The translations under genes were made by a program, and so were the position numbers. A stretch of DNA of 64,000 bases. Origin: JAADHX01 sp964569385. GTDB taxonomy: Bacteria > Actinomycetota > Acidimicrobiia > Acidimicrobiales > Poriferisodalaceae. The stretch spans positions 4,992 to 68,991 of the forward strand of contig CAZMUM010000029.1 of assembly GCA_964569385.1 (NCBI GenBank), in the 5' to 3' direction. Positions 32,961 to 41,196 of the stretch are shown piece after piece (position 1 is the first letter of the stretch; every line of letters starts with the position of its first letter). Under the pieces are notes generated by a model. The model was given only the letters and a program-made list of their open reading frames with translations. It searched no databases and was not told where the DNA came from.

Positions 32961-34190
32961 TCACAATTCCCAGCCGAGTAAAGGCCGCGGTAGGGCTAGC
33001 GCCACATCGAGTGAGGCAAGTAGCTCGGCCGAGGCATGAAGATCGTCGGTGGTTGCGAGTGTTGTTGCTGGGCGCACTCCGAACCAGAGCCGTGTGAAGG
33101 CACCGACACCTGCTTCGATCGTCGGCAGGCCCTCGGTGTGGCCGTCTGCTACCGACGACGGGTCGCCAATACTGATCGTGTAGTCGCCACCAATGCCGTT
33201 CCATCCGCCGGCGGGTCGAGCCGCGACCGGGTCAGCGAGCGTGAGGTTGAACCGCAGCGGCGGTCCGGGCCAGCGGCGGGCTTCGACACACGCCGCCATA
33301 TCGAGGATTCGTAGTTGCGTCCACGCCGCAGCCCGGTTCCCAGACTCGTGTTTTGACGAGATCGAGCGGTCTCGTTCGCGAACCGGTTCCTTCAGCAGCG
33401 CTTGCAGCTGGATGTGGGCTGGTTCGATCATCGTGACCGAGCGCAGCTGATCGCCAAGCTCCTTGAGCAGACGGAACAGTTGTAGGAGCTGCTCGCGGTT
33501 CTGGTATGCGATGTAACGGATATACCAAGGCCCGTGGTGCGACTTCATTTCGCCCGCTACAAAGTGGGTCAGCTTGCCTGAAGCGTCGCGATAGCCCAGA
33601 GCGAAGGGCTTTTCAGCGAACTGGAGGTCGCCGTGGACTAGGTCGGGAGGGTCTAGGCAAACGTTGCCGTGCGTTTGTAGTCTCTGGATCATTGCTGAGT
33701 GCATGTCGGCGAAGTCATCAGCGGACAACCGGACAGGCGGTTCGAACGGCACATGGTCGACCAAAAGCGAGGCTGGGTCGAATGTGACCTTGTGCTCGTA
33801 GGCCCCGGTACCAAAACCGAGCCGATCATAGAAACCCTGTTCGAACATGCCAAGAGCCGCTACTGCACAGCCGGCATCGACGCCCTGCTGTAGAGCTCGC
33901 GTGGTCATCGCCGACGCGAATCCGCGCCGCCGGCCGATGTGGCTGGTTGTCACGGCGGCGATGACACACATCGGCAGCGGCGTTTGCTGGTACATCATGG
34001 AGCCAGGGGCCCACTGAACCATGCACTCGGCTTCGCCGTCGACATCGGCAACTTCGGTGTTTGCCGCGTCGAGTACGGTGCCGAGCGCCGACTTCTTATC
34101 CTCGTCGTCGAGCCAACCAATCTCCAACCAGATGCGGGTTACGGCATCGAGGTCGCGATCGCGGTCGTACGGCCGAATCGTGTGATCCAT
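32961..34190 (-). CDS. Eis-like GNAT acetyltransferase with SCP2-type C-terminal domain
   Basis: 409 residues, the length of Eis proteins. The N-terminal GNAT domain has the acetyl-CoA loop IGRRRGFASAMTTRAL (about residues 85-100) and GFYDRLGFGTGAYEHKV. A second GNAT-like domain follows (residues ~150-290), and the last ~110 residues form the sterol-carrier-like domain, with the usual terminal carboxylate. Mycobacterial Eis acetylates amines on several positions of aminoglycosides and a host phosphatase; here the natural substrate is unknown and resistance should not be assumed. It is downstream of the glutamine-synthetase-like gene in the same direction, about 45 bp apart. Confidence 0.85.
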   Translation of the reverse strand: MDHTIRPYDRDRDLDAVTRIWLEIGWLDDEDKKSALGTVLDAANTEVADVDGEAECMVQWAPGSMMYQQTPLPMCVIAAVTTSHIGRRRGFASAMTTRALQQGVDAGCAVAALGMFEQGFYDRLGFGTGAYEHKVTFDPASLLVDHVPFEPPVRLSADDFADMHSAMIQRLQTHGNVCLDPPDLVHGDLQFAEKPFALGYRDASGKLTHFVAGEMKSHHGPWYIRYIAYQNREQLLQLFRLLKELGDQLRSVTMIEPAHIQLQALLKEPVRERDRSISSKHESGNRAAAWTQLRILDMAACVEARRWPGPPLRFNLTLADPVAARPAGGWNGIGGDYTISIGDPSSVADGHTEGLPTIEAGVGAFTRLWFGVRPATTLATTDDLHASAELLASLDVALALPRPLLGWEL

Positions 34191-34236
34191 TTGGCCATCT
34201 TGACACGCGCCGGCTCGAATTTGGCCCGATTATTGG

Positions 34237-35550
34237 TCAGTGATACATCAGATATTGGTTGAGCTCCCATTCGAGAGATTTGGCATCGTCGCCGGGGCCG
34301 CCTGTGGCTTCGATGTAGCGGTCCCATTCGGCTCGTTTGTTGGCCACGAAATTGTCGACCAAGTCTGATCCGACGGCGGTACTCAGAGCTGTATTGGCTT
34401 CGAGGTGGTCGAGCGCGGTCGAGAGATCTGACGCCGAACACACGTCGGTGTTGACCTCCTCGAAACCGTCGGTGGTCAAAGGAGCCGGGCAATCCGTTTC
34501 GTTGGCGACCCCTAGACGGGCCGCCTGAAGGACAGCGGCAACAGCTAGATGGATGTTGGCAGATCCATCACCCAAACGACTTTCGATTCGGGTGCTTTGG
34601 CCTCGATCGTCTGGCACGCGGTTGGCGGCACAGCGATGTTCGTAACCCCAGTTGGCCCAGTATCCGGTTAGTTCGCCAGGTACGAGCCGTCGGTAGGCAT
34701 TAATGGTCGGAGCGAGCAGGGGCGTCATGGCTTGGTGATGTTCACACAGGCCAGCGAGGCTTTGTTTTGCGACTACTGACAGCCCATCGGCGGCATCGTC
34801 ATCGACCAGAATGTTGGCGCCTGAATCGTCGACCAGGCTGAAGTTGACGTGCAGCCCGCTGCCAGACACCTCGGGGAAAGGTCTACCCAGGAACGTAAGG
34901 TCGAGACCCCGTTCGAGGGCCATCTCGCGGGCCATAACTCGGAAAAGAAACGCATCATCGGCGGCCTTCAAGGCATCGTCGTACACCAGGGTCATCTCGA
35001 ACTGAGACTCGTCGAATTCGGCATTGATCGACTCGATGGCAAAGCCGCTCGACTCGGACGCAACCATGATGTCGTCGATGAGGCCAGTCGGGTCGGCGAG
35101 GCGGCCGGTGGCGTAGACAAAGCTGCGCGGGGTGCTCCACCGTCGCCAGCCGCCGTCGCCGTCTGGTTCGAGCACGTAGCCTTCGAGCTCCAAGCCAACC
35201 TTGGGCTGGTATCCGAGGGCCTCCCAGTCCGCTATTGCCCGTTCTAACGCGCCGCGAGCCGATACCGAATATGGCTTGGCGTCGAGGTTGAGATGGCCAA
35301 CCGCAACACCAGTTCGATCGTCTTCCCAGCTTGGCCGGACCGACCCTGGACTGAACGAGGAGTGCACGTCCTTCAGCCCTTCGAGTAGGTAGGTTCCAGG
35401 TGCAGGAATCAAGCTGCGGTCATAACCGAGGGCAAAGGTCGAAGCACAGTGATTTGTGCCCCGATAGGCCAGGTGCGCAGGTAGGTACTTGCCCCGCGGT
35501 AAGCCAAGATGATCGGGCCACATAACTCGAATCCGGTCGTAGTCGGCCAT
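34237..35550 (-). CDS. Glutamine-synthetase-family ligase (PuuA/GlnA3-like)
   Basis: 437 residues. Core glutamine synthetase motifs are present: KVGLELEGYVLEP (metal-binding Glu), INAEFDESQFEMTL, FLGRPFPEVSGSGLHVNFSL (ATP site, His), and the Arg-rich stretch NRVPDDRGQSTRIESRLGDGSANIHL. Divergence from housekeeping GlnA, the missing N-terminal Tyr-adenylylation segment and actinobacterial context suggest a gamma-glutamyl-amine ligase (for polyamines, ethanolamine or another amine). A PuuD-like hydrolase exists 4 kb away. A MarR gene is divergent from it across an 86-bp gap, so that regulator probably controls it. The substrate is inference only. Confidence 0.85.
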   Translation of the reverse strand: MADYDRIRVMWPDHLGLPRGKYLPAHLAYRGTNHCASTFALGYDRSLIPAPGTYLLEGLKDVHSSFSPGSVRPSWEDDRTGVAVGHLNLDAKPYSVSARGALERAIADWEALGYQPKVGLELEGYVLEPDGDGGWRRWSTPRSFVYATGRLADPTGLIDDIMVASESSGFAIESINAEFDESQFEMTLVYDDALKAADDAFLFRVMAREMALERGLDLTFLGRPFPEVSGSGLHVNFSLVDDSGANILVDDDAADGLSVVAKQSLAGLCEHHQAMTPLLAPTINAYRRLVPGELTGYWANWGYEHRCAANRVPDDRGQSTRIESRLGDGSANIHLAVAAVLQAARLGVANETDCPAPLTTDGFEEVNTDVCSASDLSTALDHLEANTALSTAVGSDLVDNFVANKRAEWDRYIEATGGPGDDAKSLEWELNQYLMYH

Positions 35551-35567
35551 TGCGCTCCTCGATGAGA

Positions 35568-35587
35568 TCGTTCGGAGCCGTACGATA
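35568..35587. promoter_or_regulatory. Weak inverted repeat in the ligase/MarR divergent promoter
   Basis: ATCGT and ACGAT, 10 bp apart, lie in the 86-bp gap shared by the glutamine-synthetase-like and MarR genes, where a MarR operator would be expected. The arms are short, so this is a weak candidate. Confidence 0.25.
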
Positions 35588-35636
35588 GCAGCGGCCCGCG
35601 GCTAGTCTCACCGCTCATGACGAGCAGCGCATCTTC

Positions 35637-36158
35637 GTGACATCGGTCGACCACTCGCTATCTGTCGAAGCGCGGCGAAACATCGAGGCGAAGGGCCGTT
35701 CGGTAGCCAACGACCTCAACATCGATGTTGGGGCCTATGAGGTCGTCTCGAACCTCCACTGGGCCTTCACGCTGCTCAAAACCCATGTGGAGCGGGGCCC
35801 GCTGGCCGAAGCGAACCTCTCCTGGGCCGCTTTTGTGGCCCTGTGGTCGATCTGGGTTAACGGCGAGATGGATGGCAGCCGGATCGCCGTCGAGATCGGC
35901 ACCCGCAAGTCGAGTTTCTCCGAGATGGCGAAACGGCTCGAGGATCGCGGCCTGCTCAGCCGGCGACCTCACCCAGAAGACGGCCGATCCGTATTGTTCG
36001 ACGTGACGCCGCAGGCCCAAGAGCTACTGGCCGAACTCTGGCCCAAGCTGAATGGCGAAGCATCGGCGATCACCAAGGGCCTCGATGCTGACGCCAAGAG
36101 GTCGTTTGCGGCCCTGCTTCGGGGCATGGCCGACGAACTAACCGAGCTGGCCGAGTAG
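35637..36158 (+). CDS. MarR-family transcriptional regulator
   Basis: 173 residues. The winged helix-turn-helix runs through SWAAFVALWSIWVNGEMDG, then GTRKSSFSEMAKRLEDRGLL (recognition helix) and SRRPHPEDGRSVLFDVTPQA (the wing, with the conserved D-x-R). MarR proteins are dimers that repress nearby genes and release DNA when they bind an aromatic or oxidant ligand. It is transcribed away from the glutamine-synthetase-like gene, which is the obvious target together with itself. GTG start at 35637. The first ~25 residues precede the usual MarR N-terminal helix, so a later start is possible. Confidence 0.85.
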   Translation: MTSVDHSLSVEARRNIEAKGRSVANDLNIDVGAYEVVSNLHWAFTLLKTHVERGPLAEANLSWAAFVALWSIWVNGEMDGSRIAVEIGTRKSSFSEMAKRLEDRGLLSRRPHPEDGRSVLFDVTPQAQELLAELWPKLNGEASAITKGLDADAKRSFAALLRGMADELTELAE

Positions 36159-36185
36159 CCTCAGGCTCAAGCGAAAAGGCTGCTC

Positions 36186-37055
36186 ATGAACGAGACTCCA
36201 GCGAACTGGCACCCAGACCCAACTGATGCCCATGAGCTCCGCTACTGGGACGGTAGCCAGTGGACCGAACACGTCAGCAACAACGGCGTTCAGAGCACTG
36301 CCCCGTTAGCCGCCCCTGCACCAACGGAATCGAAACTCGACGCTATCGACAGCGCGTTGACCATCGGAAACGAGGGTGACCCCGAAAAGATTCGAGCCCA
36401 GGTGCGAGGCGATGGCATGAAGGGAGCCGGTGTAAACGACGATCGCACCGGCGGCGGGACACTGTTTACCGAACCGGTATTGGTTGTCAACCAAAAGGCC
36501 AAGATCATCGAGTTGAACAACCAATACGGGGTGTTCGACCAGAACGGTCAACAGTTGGCCACGGTCAATCAGGTGGGGCAATCGGCGGCCAAGAAGGTGC
36601 TTCGTCTGGTTAGCAGCCTCGATCAGTACATGACGCACAAACTCGAGATCACCGATCCCCAAGGGTCTGTGCTGCTACGGCTTACCCGGCCGCGCAAGTT
36701 CATCAAGTCCTCTGTTGTGGTCGAGAGCCCAAGCGGCCAAGAAATTGGGCGCATCGTGCAGCAGAACGCCATCGGCAAGATCAATTTCTCGCTCGAGGCC
36801 AATGGCCAGGTCCTTGGTTCGATCAGAGGCGAGAACTGGCGAGCCTGGAACTTTCGGATCGAAGATGTCGCCGGAAACGAGATCGCCCGAATCACCAAAA
36901 CGTGGGAGGGCCTCGCCAAGACCGTGTTCACGACTGCCGACAATTACGTCGTGCAAATCCATCGGCACAGCGCCGAGCCACTCAACACTCTCATCGTTGC
37001 TTCGGCGCTCAGCATCGATACCGCGTTAAAACAAGACGCCCGCGGGCTTAGCTGA
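36186..37055 (+). CDS. DUF2510 plus LURP-one-related (scramblase-like) protein
   Basis: 289 residues in two parts. Residues 7-30 are a DUF2510 module (WHPDPTDAHELRYWDGSQWTEHV), common at the start of actinobacterial membrane-associated proteins. Residues ~95-280 are a LURP-one-related/phospholipid-scramblase-like beta-barrel domain with repeated strand patterns, such as QYGVFDQNGQQLATV, LEITDPQGSVLLRL and FRIEDVAGNEIARI. The cellular role is not known; related proteins may bind membrane lipids. Its TGA overlaps the selO ATG by one base (TGATG), so the two are coupled. ATG 36186. Confidence 0.8.
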   Translation: MNETPANWHPDPTDAHELRYWDGSQWTEHVSNNGVQSTAPLAAPAPTESKLDAIDSALTIGNEGDPEKIRAQVRGDGMKGAGVNDDRTGGGTLFTEPVLVVNQKAKIIELNNQYGVFDQNGQQLATVNQVGQSAAKKVLRLVSSLDQYMTHKLEITDPQGSVLLRLTRPRKFIKSSVVVESPSGQEIGRIVQQNAIGKINFSLEANGQVLGSIRGENWRAWNFRIEDVAGNEIARITKTWEGLAKTVFTTADNYVVQIHRHSAEPLNTLIVASALSIDTALKQDARGLS

Positions 37056-38665
37056 TGTTCGACTCACTTACCGAATGGATCTTCGACAACTCCTTTGTTC
37101 GAGACCTCCCGGCCGACCCGGAAACGAAGAACTTCCGACGCGATGTCGGTGCCATCGCCTATTCGCGTGTTTCTCCGGCCTCGGTGCAAGCCCCGGCTCT
37201 GGCCGCATACAGCCGTGAGACAGCCGCGTTACTCGATCTGTCTGAAGCCGCCGTTGCCGACCCTCGTTTTGTCGAGGTAATGAGCGGCAACTCGATGCCC
37301 GCGGGAGCCGACCCCTTTGCCATGGCCTATGCCGGTCATCAGTTTGGTTCGTTTGCCGGTCAGCTCGGCGACGGTCGAGCCATCGCGCTCGGCGAAGTGG
37401 TTGGTAGCGAGGCTGGCCGCCAGATGATTCAGCTAAAGGGTGCCGGCCCAACGCCATACTCGCGTGGCGCCGACGGACGCGCCGTTCTACGGTCATCGGT
37501 TCGCGAGTTCTTGTGCAGCGAGGCCATGCATCACCTTGGCGTGCCGACCACCAGGGCCTTGAGCCTCGTCACAACCGGCGACGAGATCAGGCGCGACATG
37601 TTCTACGACGGCAATGCCGGTAACGAACCAGGAGCGGTCGTTTGTCGGGTGGCGCCTACGTTCATTCGATTCGGGAACTTCGAGTTTGCCTACTGGCGCG
37701 AAGACAACGAGCTGTTGCGAGGCCTTGCCGACCACACCATTCGTGGGTTCTTTCCGCACCTGTTGGCGAGCCAAGATGCCCCGATTACCGAAGACGTGTA
37801 CATCCGCTGGTTCGAAGAAATCGTGGCCCGCACGGTCGAAATGATCGCAGCCTGGATGGGGGTCGGGTTCGTGCACGGAGTGATGAACACCGACAACATG
37901 TCGATCCTTGGCCTCACGATCGACTACGGCCCGTACGGATGGTTGGACAACTTCGATCCTGGCTGGACTCCCAACACCACCGATGCCGGCCGCAAGCGTT
38001 ATCGATACGAAGCTCAGCCCCAAATCGCTCACTGGAACCTGATGCGACTGGCTAACGCCCTTGTTCCTTTGATTGACGATGTCGAACCGCTTCAAGGGGC
38101 CCTAGATCGCTACCGCGATCAGTACTCGGATCGTTGGTCCGGGGTTCTAAACGCCAAACTTGGCCTGATCGACGAGCGAGAGGGCGACGCTGGCCTGGTC
38201 GCCGACCTGTTTGAGTTGCTGCAACGGCGTGAGACCGACATGACGATATTCTTCCGTGCGCTGAGCGATCTTGGCGTCGACCAGGTTCTGACGGCCGAAT
38301 CTGATGCCGCGACAGCCTTGTTGGTCAGAAACGCGTGGTACTCCCCCGACGCATCCACAGCCGATCTTGTGGCCACGGCGTCGTGGCTCAGAGCGTGGGC
38401 CACGCGGGTGAGCTCGGAGTCAAGACCCGGTGCTGAGCGACAAGCCGCGATGGCGGCGGTTAACCCCAAGTTCGTGCTGCGTAACTACCTGGCCCAAGTT
38501 GCAATCGACAAGGCCGAACAAGGCGATATGTCCGAGATCGATCTGTTGCTCGACGTGATGCGTCGACCATACGACGACCAGCCACAACGCCACGAGTATG
38601 CAGCCAGACGCCCGGAATGGGCCCGAGAACGCGCCGGCTGCTCGATGCTCAGCTGCTCAAGTTAG
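37055..38665 (+). CDS. selO: Protein adenylyltransferase SelO
   Basis: 536 residues, a pseudokinase-fold enzyme that transfers AMP to Ser/Thr/Tyr of target proteins, many in redox metabolism. Typical stretches are YAGHQFGSFAGQLGDGRAI, MIQLKGAGPTPYSRGADGRA, RFGNFEFAYWREDNELL, GVMNTDNMSILGLTIDYGPYG (metal-binding Asp) and RNYLAQ. The C-terminus ends in the conserved LSCSS, with the Cys that is selenocysteine in vertebrate SELENOO; here the codon is a normal Cys codon. Coupled to the LURP-one gene by a 1-nt overlap. The DUF2237 gene follows 4 nt after the stop. Full-length and intact. Confidence 0.93.
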   Translation: MFDSLTEWIFDNSFVRDLPADPETKNFRRDVGAIAYSRVSPASVQAPALAAYSRETAALLDLSEAAVADPRFVEVMSGNSMPAGADPFAMAYAGHQFGSFAGQLGDGRAIALGEVVGSEAGRQMIQLKGAGPTPYSRGADGRAVLRSSVREFLCSEAMHHLGVPTTRALSLVTTGDEIRRDMFYDGNAGNEPGAVVCRVAPTFIRFGNFEFAYWREDNELLRGLADHTIRGFFPHLLASQDAPITEDVYIRWFEEIVARTVEMIAAWMGVGFVHGVMNTDNMSILGLTIDYGPYGWLDNFDPGWTPNTTDAGRKRYRYEAQPQIAHWNLMRLANALVPLIDDVEPLQGALDRYRDQYSDRWSGVLNAKLGLIDEREGDAGLVADLFELLQRRETDMTIFFRALSDLGVDQVLTAESDAATALLVRNAWYSPDASTADLVATASWLRAWATRVSSESRPGAERQAAMAAVNPKFVLRNYLAQVAIDKAEQGDMSEIDLLLDVMRRPYDDQPQRHEYAARRPEWARERAGCSMLSCSS

Positions 38666-38669
38666 TGCT

Positions 38670-39056
38670 ATGGAACTGAACGTATTGGGCGGCGAGCTCG
38701 AAGCATGTGGCACCGAGCCCATGACTGGCTTCTATCGCGACGGTTGTTGCAGTACCGGCCCCCAAGATGTGGGGCGCCACACGATTTGTGCGGTTATGAG
38801 CGGTGAGTTCCTTGAGCATCAGCGTTCGATCGGCAACGACCTGGTCACACCAATGCCTCAGTACGAGTTTGCAGGGCTAAAGCCAGGCGATCGCTGGTGT
38901 GTAACCGCGCTCAACTGGTTACGCGCCCACCAAGATGGACAAGCCGCCCCAGTCGTGTTGTCTTCGACCCACCTCCGAACACTCGAAGTCGTTCCGCTCG
39001 GCGTGCTGCACCAACACGCAGTAGATGTCCCACCCGACCCCAGCGCCCTCGCCTAA
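38670..39056 (+). CDS. DUF2237 family protein
   Basis: 128 residues. Typical features are the N-terminal NVLGGELEACGTEPMTGFYRDGCC, with several conserved cysteines, TICAVMSGEFLEHQRSIGNDL, and FAGLKPGDRWCVTALNW. The family is widespread and uncharacterised. The ATG at 38670 lies 4 nt after the selO stop; an earlier in-frame ATG at 38598 sits inside selO and is not used. Position as the third gene of the LURP-one/selO unit suggests co-transcription. A degraded copy of the palindromic element follows it, before the convergent hydantoinase gene. Confidence 0.85.
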   Translation: MELNVLGGELEACGTEPMTGFYRDGCCSTGPQDVGRHTICAVMSGEFLEHQRSIGNDLVTPMPQYEFAGLKPGDRWCVTALNWLRAHQDGQAAPVVLSSTHLRTLEVVPLGVLHQHAVDVPPDPSALA

Positions 39057-39070
39057 CTCAGACCTCTACT

Positions 39071-39110
39071 GTCACCGGCATGTGGCTGCGGGCGACCGTT
39101 TCCCGGTGAC
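39071..39110. repeat. Palindromic intergenic element, copy 4 (degraded)
   Basis: Arms GTCACCGG / CCGGTGAC (8 bp perfect), loop containing GCGGGCGACCGTTT. The right flank GCGAGTGGTCTT matches the flank of copy 2, while the left arm has lost the GGGAAA part. As with copies 2 and 3, it lies between convergent genes (DUF2237 and hydantoinase A). Confidence 0.6.
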
Positions 39111-39114
39111 GCGA

Positions 39115-39165
39115 GTGGTCTTGACCTTTGGGTGGTCTTGACCTTTGGGTGGTCTGGACCTAGGG
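39115..39165. repeat. Three tandem 17-bp repeats
   Basis: GTGGTCTTGACCTTTGG occurs twice in a row without spacers (39115-39131, 39132-39148) and a third time with changes (39149-39165). The array starts in the flank of palindromic copy 4 and runs into the stop codon of the convergent hydantoinase gene. It probably grew by slippage from that flank. Confidence 0.8.
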
Positions 39166-41196
39166 AGTGGTGGCGCGGCCGGTGGCGATGGCGGTGATGG
39201 TCGACGAGACGAAGTAGTCGTATCCGTTGAGGTCGATGGTGTTGTCGACTCGCGAACACTCCGACACCGTGGTTTTGGCGCCGCGTTGCTCGGCTTGGCT
39301 TGCTGCCGATGCAAGCGCCAATGTCTCGGCTCGCTCCAACGCCTCATCGAGCGTGGTGAACGTTTCTGGAGGAACTCCGCCGCTGAGCCTGAACTGGTGG
39401 TCGGCTGGTCGATCCACAACAACTTCGACACAAACCCGAACCACACCAACAACAGCACCGACCGCATTGGCGACGTCGCCGTGTTCTGGGCACTCGGCCG
39501 TTGTCAGAGCGAGTCCTGCCGCCTGTGGGTAATACGTTGGTGCCGATGCGCCCACGCCAATCACCGGTGCCGTCAGTCGGATCGCCGCCGAAACGGTGGC
39601 TGCGTTGTCGGGTTGGCTTGCCGTGGCACGGCTCATCTGGGCCAGCGTCGATACGGCCATGTTCGGGTCGAGGCCGTCGGACCTGAGGCCGGTACGCAGC
39701 AGCGCGATGGCGCTGAGAGCGTGCACCTCGTCGACGATTGTTTGTGCCAAGACAAGGCCGTCTGCTGCGATGGGCTCTCCAAAGCGGTCTCGTTGGCCGG
39801 CCATGAGTTCGAGCGCTCTTCGGGCCGCGCTTGTGTCGAAGTCGTGCTGGAACCCGAGCACGTGGGCGGCATCGGTTGGTGTTACCCCGCTTGGGGTCAC
39901 GAGGCCCTCGATGACGAGTCGTTCCAACTCGACTTCGGATCGATGGTTGGGTGCAAGCTCTCGCCACGACACGGGCCCGTCTTCCAGTCGCAAAAGTATG
40001 GCTCTGCTGGTGGCGTCGCGGTTGGCAAGATCTTCAGCAGGTGACCCCAGAACGACCAACCTCGCGACCCTGGCCGACGAAACCTTCGCCGCAGCGTCGG
40101 AGCTCAACACCGCATCGACCGCGTCGGGAAACTCAGCTGAGAGCATCGAGATCGGGATAAGGCGGCGCGGGCCAAGTCGAAGTTCTGGCCCGGCCACGGT
40201 TACCTCGCTATCTCCCCCAAGCCCCGTGGTTTCGATGTCGATAGCGGCGATCATTGTTCGGTGGCCGCCAACAACCGCGCCATGGGGCGAGAGCAGCGGG
40301 CGTCCGTCACGAACTAGGGCCATGTCGGTGGTCGTACCGCCAATGTCGGCCACGATCGCCACGGTGTCGGCAAGGGGCTGCTGCGACAGGTGAACTGCTC
40401 CGACCACGCTGGCAGCCGGGCCAGAAAGCACGGTCTCGACCGGTCGTTTGCGAGCAACCGCAACCGACATCAATGAACCATCGCCCCGAACCACCAGCAC
40501 CGGTGCGCCGATACCAATCTTGGCAAGGTGCCGTTCGGAGGCGGCGAGCATGGTGTCGATGACGCCGATGAGCCGTGCGTTGAGTACACATGTGACCGCT
40601 CGCGCCGGCCCGTTTAGGGCGCTCGACAACTCGTGACCACAAGTGACCGGTCGGCCAGACAGCTCGGCGATTCGATCCCTCACTATTAGCTCGTGCGCCG
40701 GATTCCTCACCGAAAACTGGGCTGCGACCGCGTACCCTTCGACTGAACTGTTCGTGGCCACGAATCGGTCAACGGCTGCAAGGTTGGGCTCGGCCAAAGG
40801 TGCCCCAGCAGAGTCGTGGCCGCCGTCGAGCCTCAGCCAGGGGTCGGCCCCAACAGCATCTGGGATTCCGGCAAGGCGGCAGCCCTCGTCGTCAAGCCCC
40901 ATCGTGACTACCGCGATCTTGCCGGTCCGACCCTCGACTAGTGCGTTGGTAGCAAGAGTCGTGGACAGCGCAACCATCGACACGTCGCCAACCGCGATCT
41001 TGGTGGCCGCAACCACATCGTCGATTGCCAGCCCGATTCCGAGAGACAAGTCGCGCCTGGTGGTCAACGCCTTAGCGCTGCCGATGACCTTGAGTTCGGC
41101 ACTGACGATCACAGCGTCCGTATAGGTGCCGCCGGTGTCGATCCCTAGAGATACTGTGTCGATCCCTAGAGATACGTCGCTGCCGGCCCGGGTCAC
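39160..41196 (-). CDS. Hydantoinase/oxoprolinase family protein (HyuA-like)
   Basis: 678 residues. The N-terminal actin-like ATPase fold shows GIDTGGTYTDAVIV, the phosphate-1 loop; TTLATNALVEGRTGKIAVV and VADIGGTTTDMALVRDG are the other family motifs. These proteins form ATP-dependent amidohydrolases that open hydantoin or oxoproline rings, often with a HyuB partner; no HyuB is visible here. Shorter single-protein versions also exist. The first residues contain a duplicated SLGIDT from a 21-bp tandem repeat. Its start overlaps the TauD-like gene's stop by 4 nt, so the oxygenase and this ATPase are co-translated. Confidence 0.85.
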   Translation of the reverse strand: MTRAGSDVSLGIDTVSLGIDTGGTYTDAVIVSAELKVIGSAKALTTRRDLSLGIGLAIDDVVAATKIAVGDVSMVALSTTLATNALVEGRTGKIAVVTMGLDDEGCRLAGIPDAVGADPWLRLDGGHDSAGAPLAEPNLAAVDRFVATNSSVEGYAVAAQFSVRNPAHELIVRDRIAELSGRPVTCGHELSSALNGPARAVTCVLNARLIGVIDTMLAASERHLAKIGIGAPVLVVRGDGSLMSVAVARKRPVETVLSGPAASVVGAVHLSQQPLADTVAIVADIGGTTTDMALVRDGRPLLSPHGAVVGGHRTMIAAIDIETTGLGGDSEVTVAGPELRLGPRRLIPISMLSAEFPDAVDAVLSSDAAAKVSSARVARLVVLGSPAEDLANRDATSRAILLRLEDGPVSWRELAPNHRSEVELERLVIEGLVTPSGVTPTDAAHVLGFQHDFDTSAARRALELMAGQRDRFGEPIAADGLVLAQTIVDEVHALSAIALLRTGLRSDGLDPNMAVSTLAQMSRATASQPDNAATVSAAIRLTAPVIGVGASAPTYYPQAAGLALTTAECPEHGDVANAVGAVVGVVRVCVEVVVDRPADHQFRLSGGVPPETFTTLDEALERAETLALASAASQAEQRGAKTTVSECSRVDNTIDLNGYDYFVSSTITAIATGRATTP
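41135..41175. repeat. 21-bp in-frame tandem duplication in the hydantoinase gene
   Basis: The block GTGTCGATCCCTAGAGATAC appears twice, 21 bp apart, so residues VSLGIDT are repeated just before the ATP-binding Gly-Gly-Thr loop. The reading frame is kept. Confidence 0.85.

Noticed and set aside
37055..38665. Second selenoprotein at the SelO C-terminus
   Set aside because: The conserved LSCSS end uses an ordinary Cys codon and the gene stops at TAG directly after it.
39115..39165. CRISPR array
   Set aside because: Units are contiguous without spacers, only three copies, and no cas genes.
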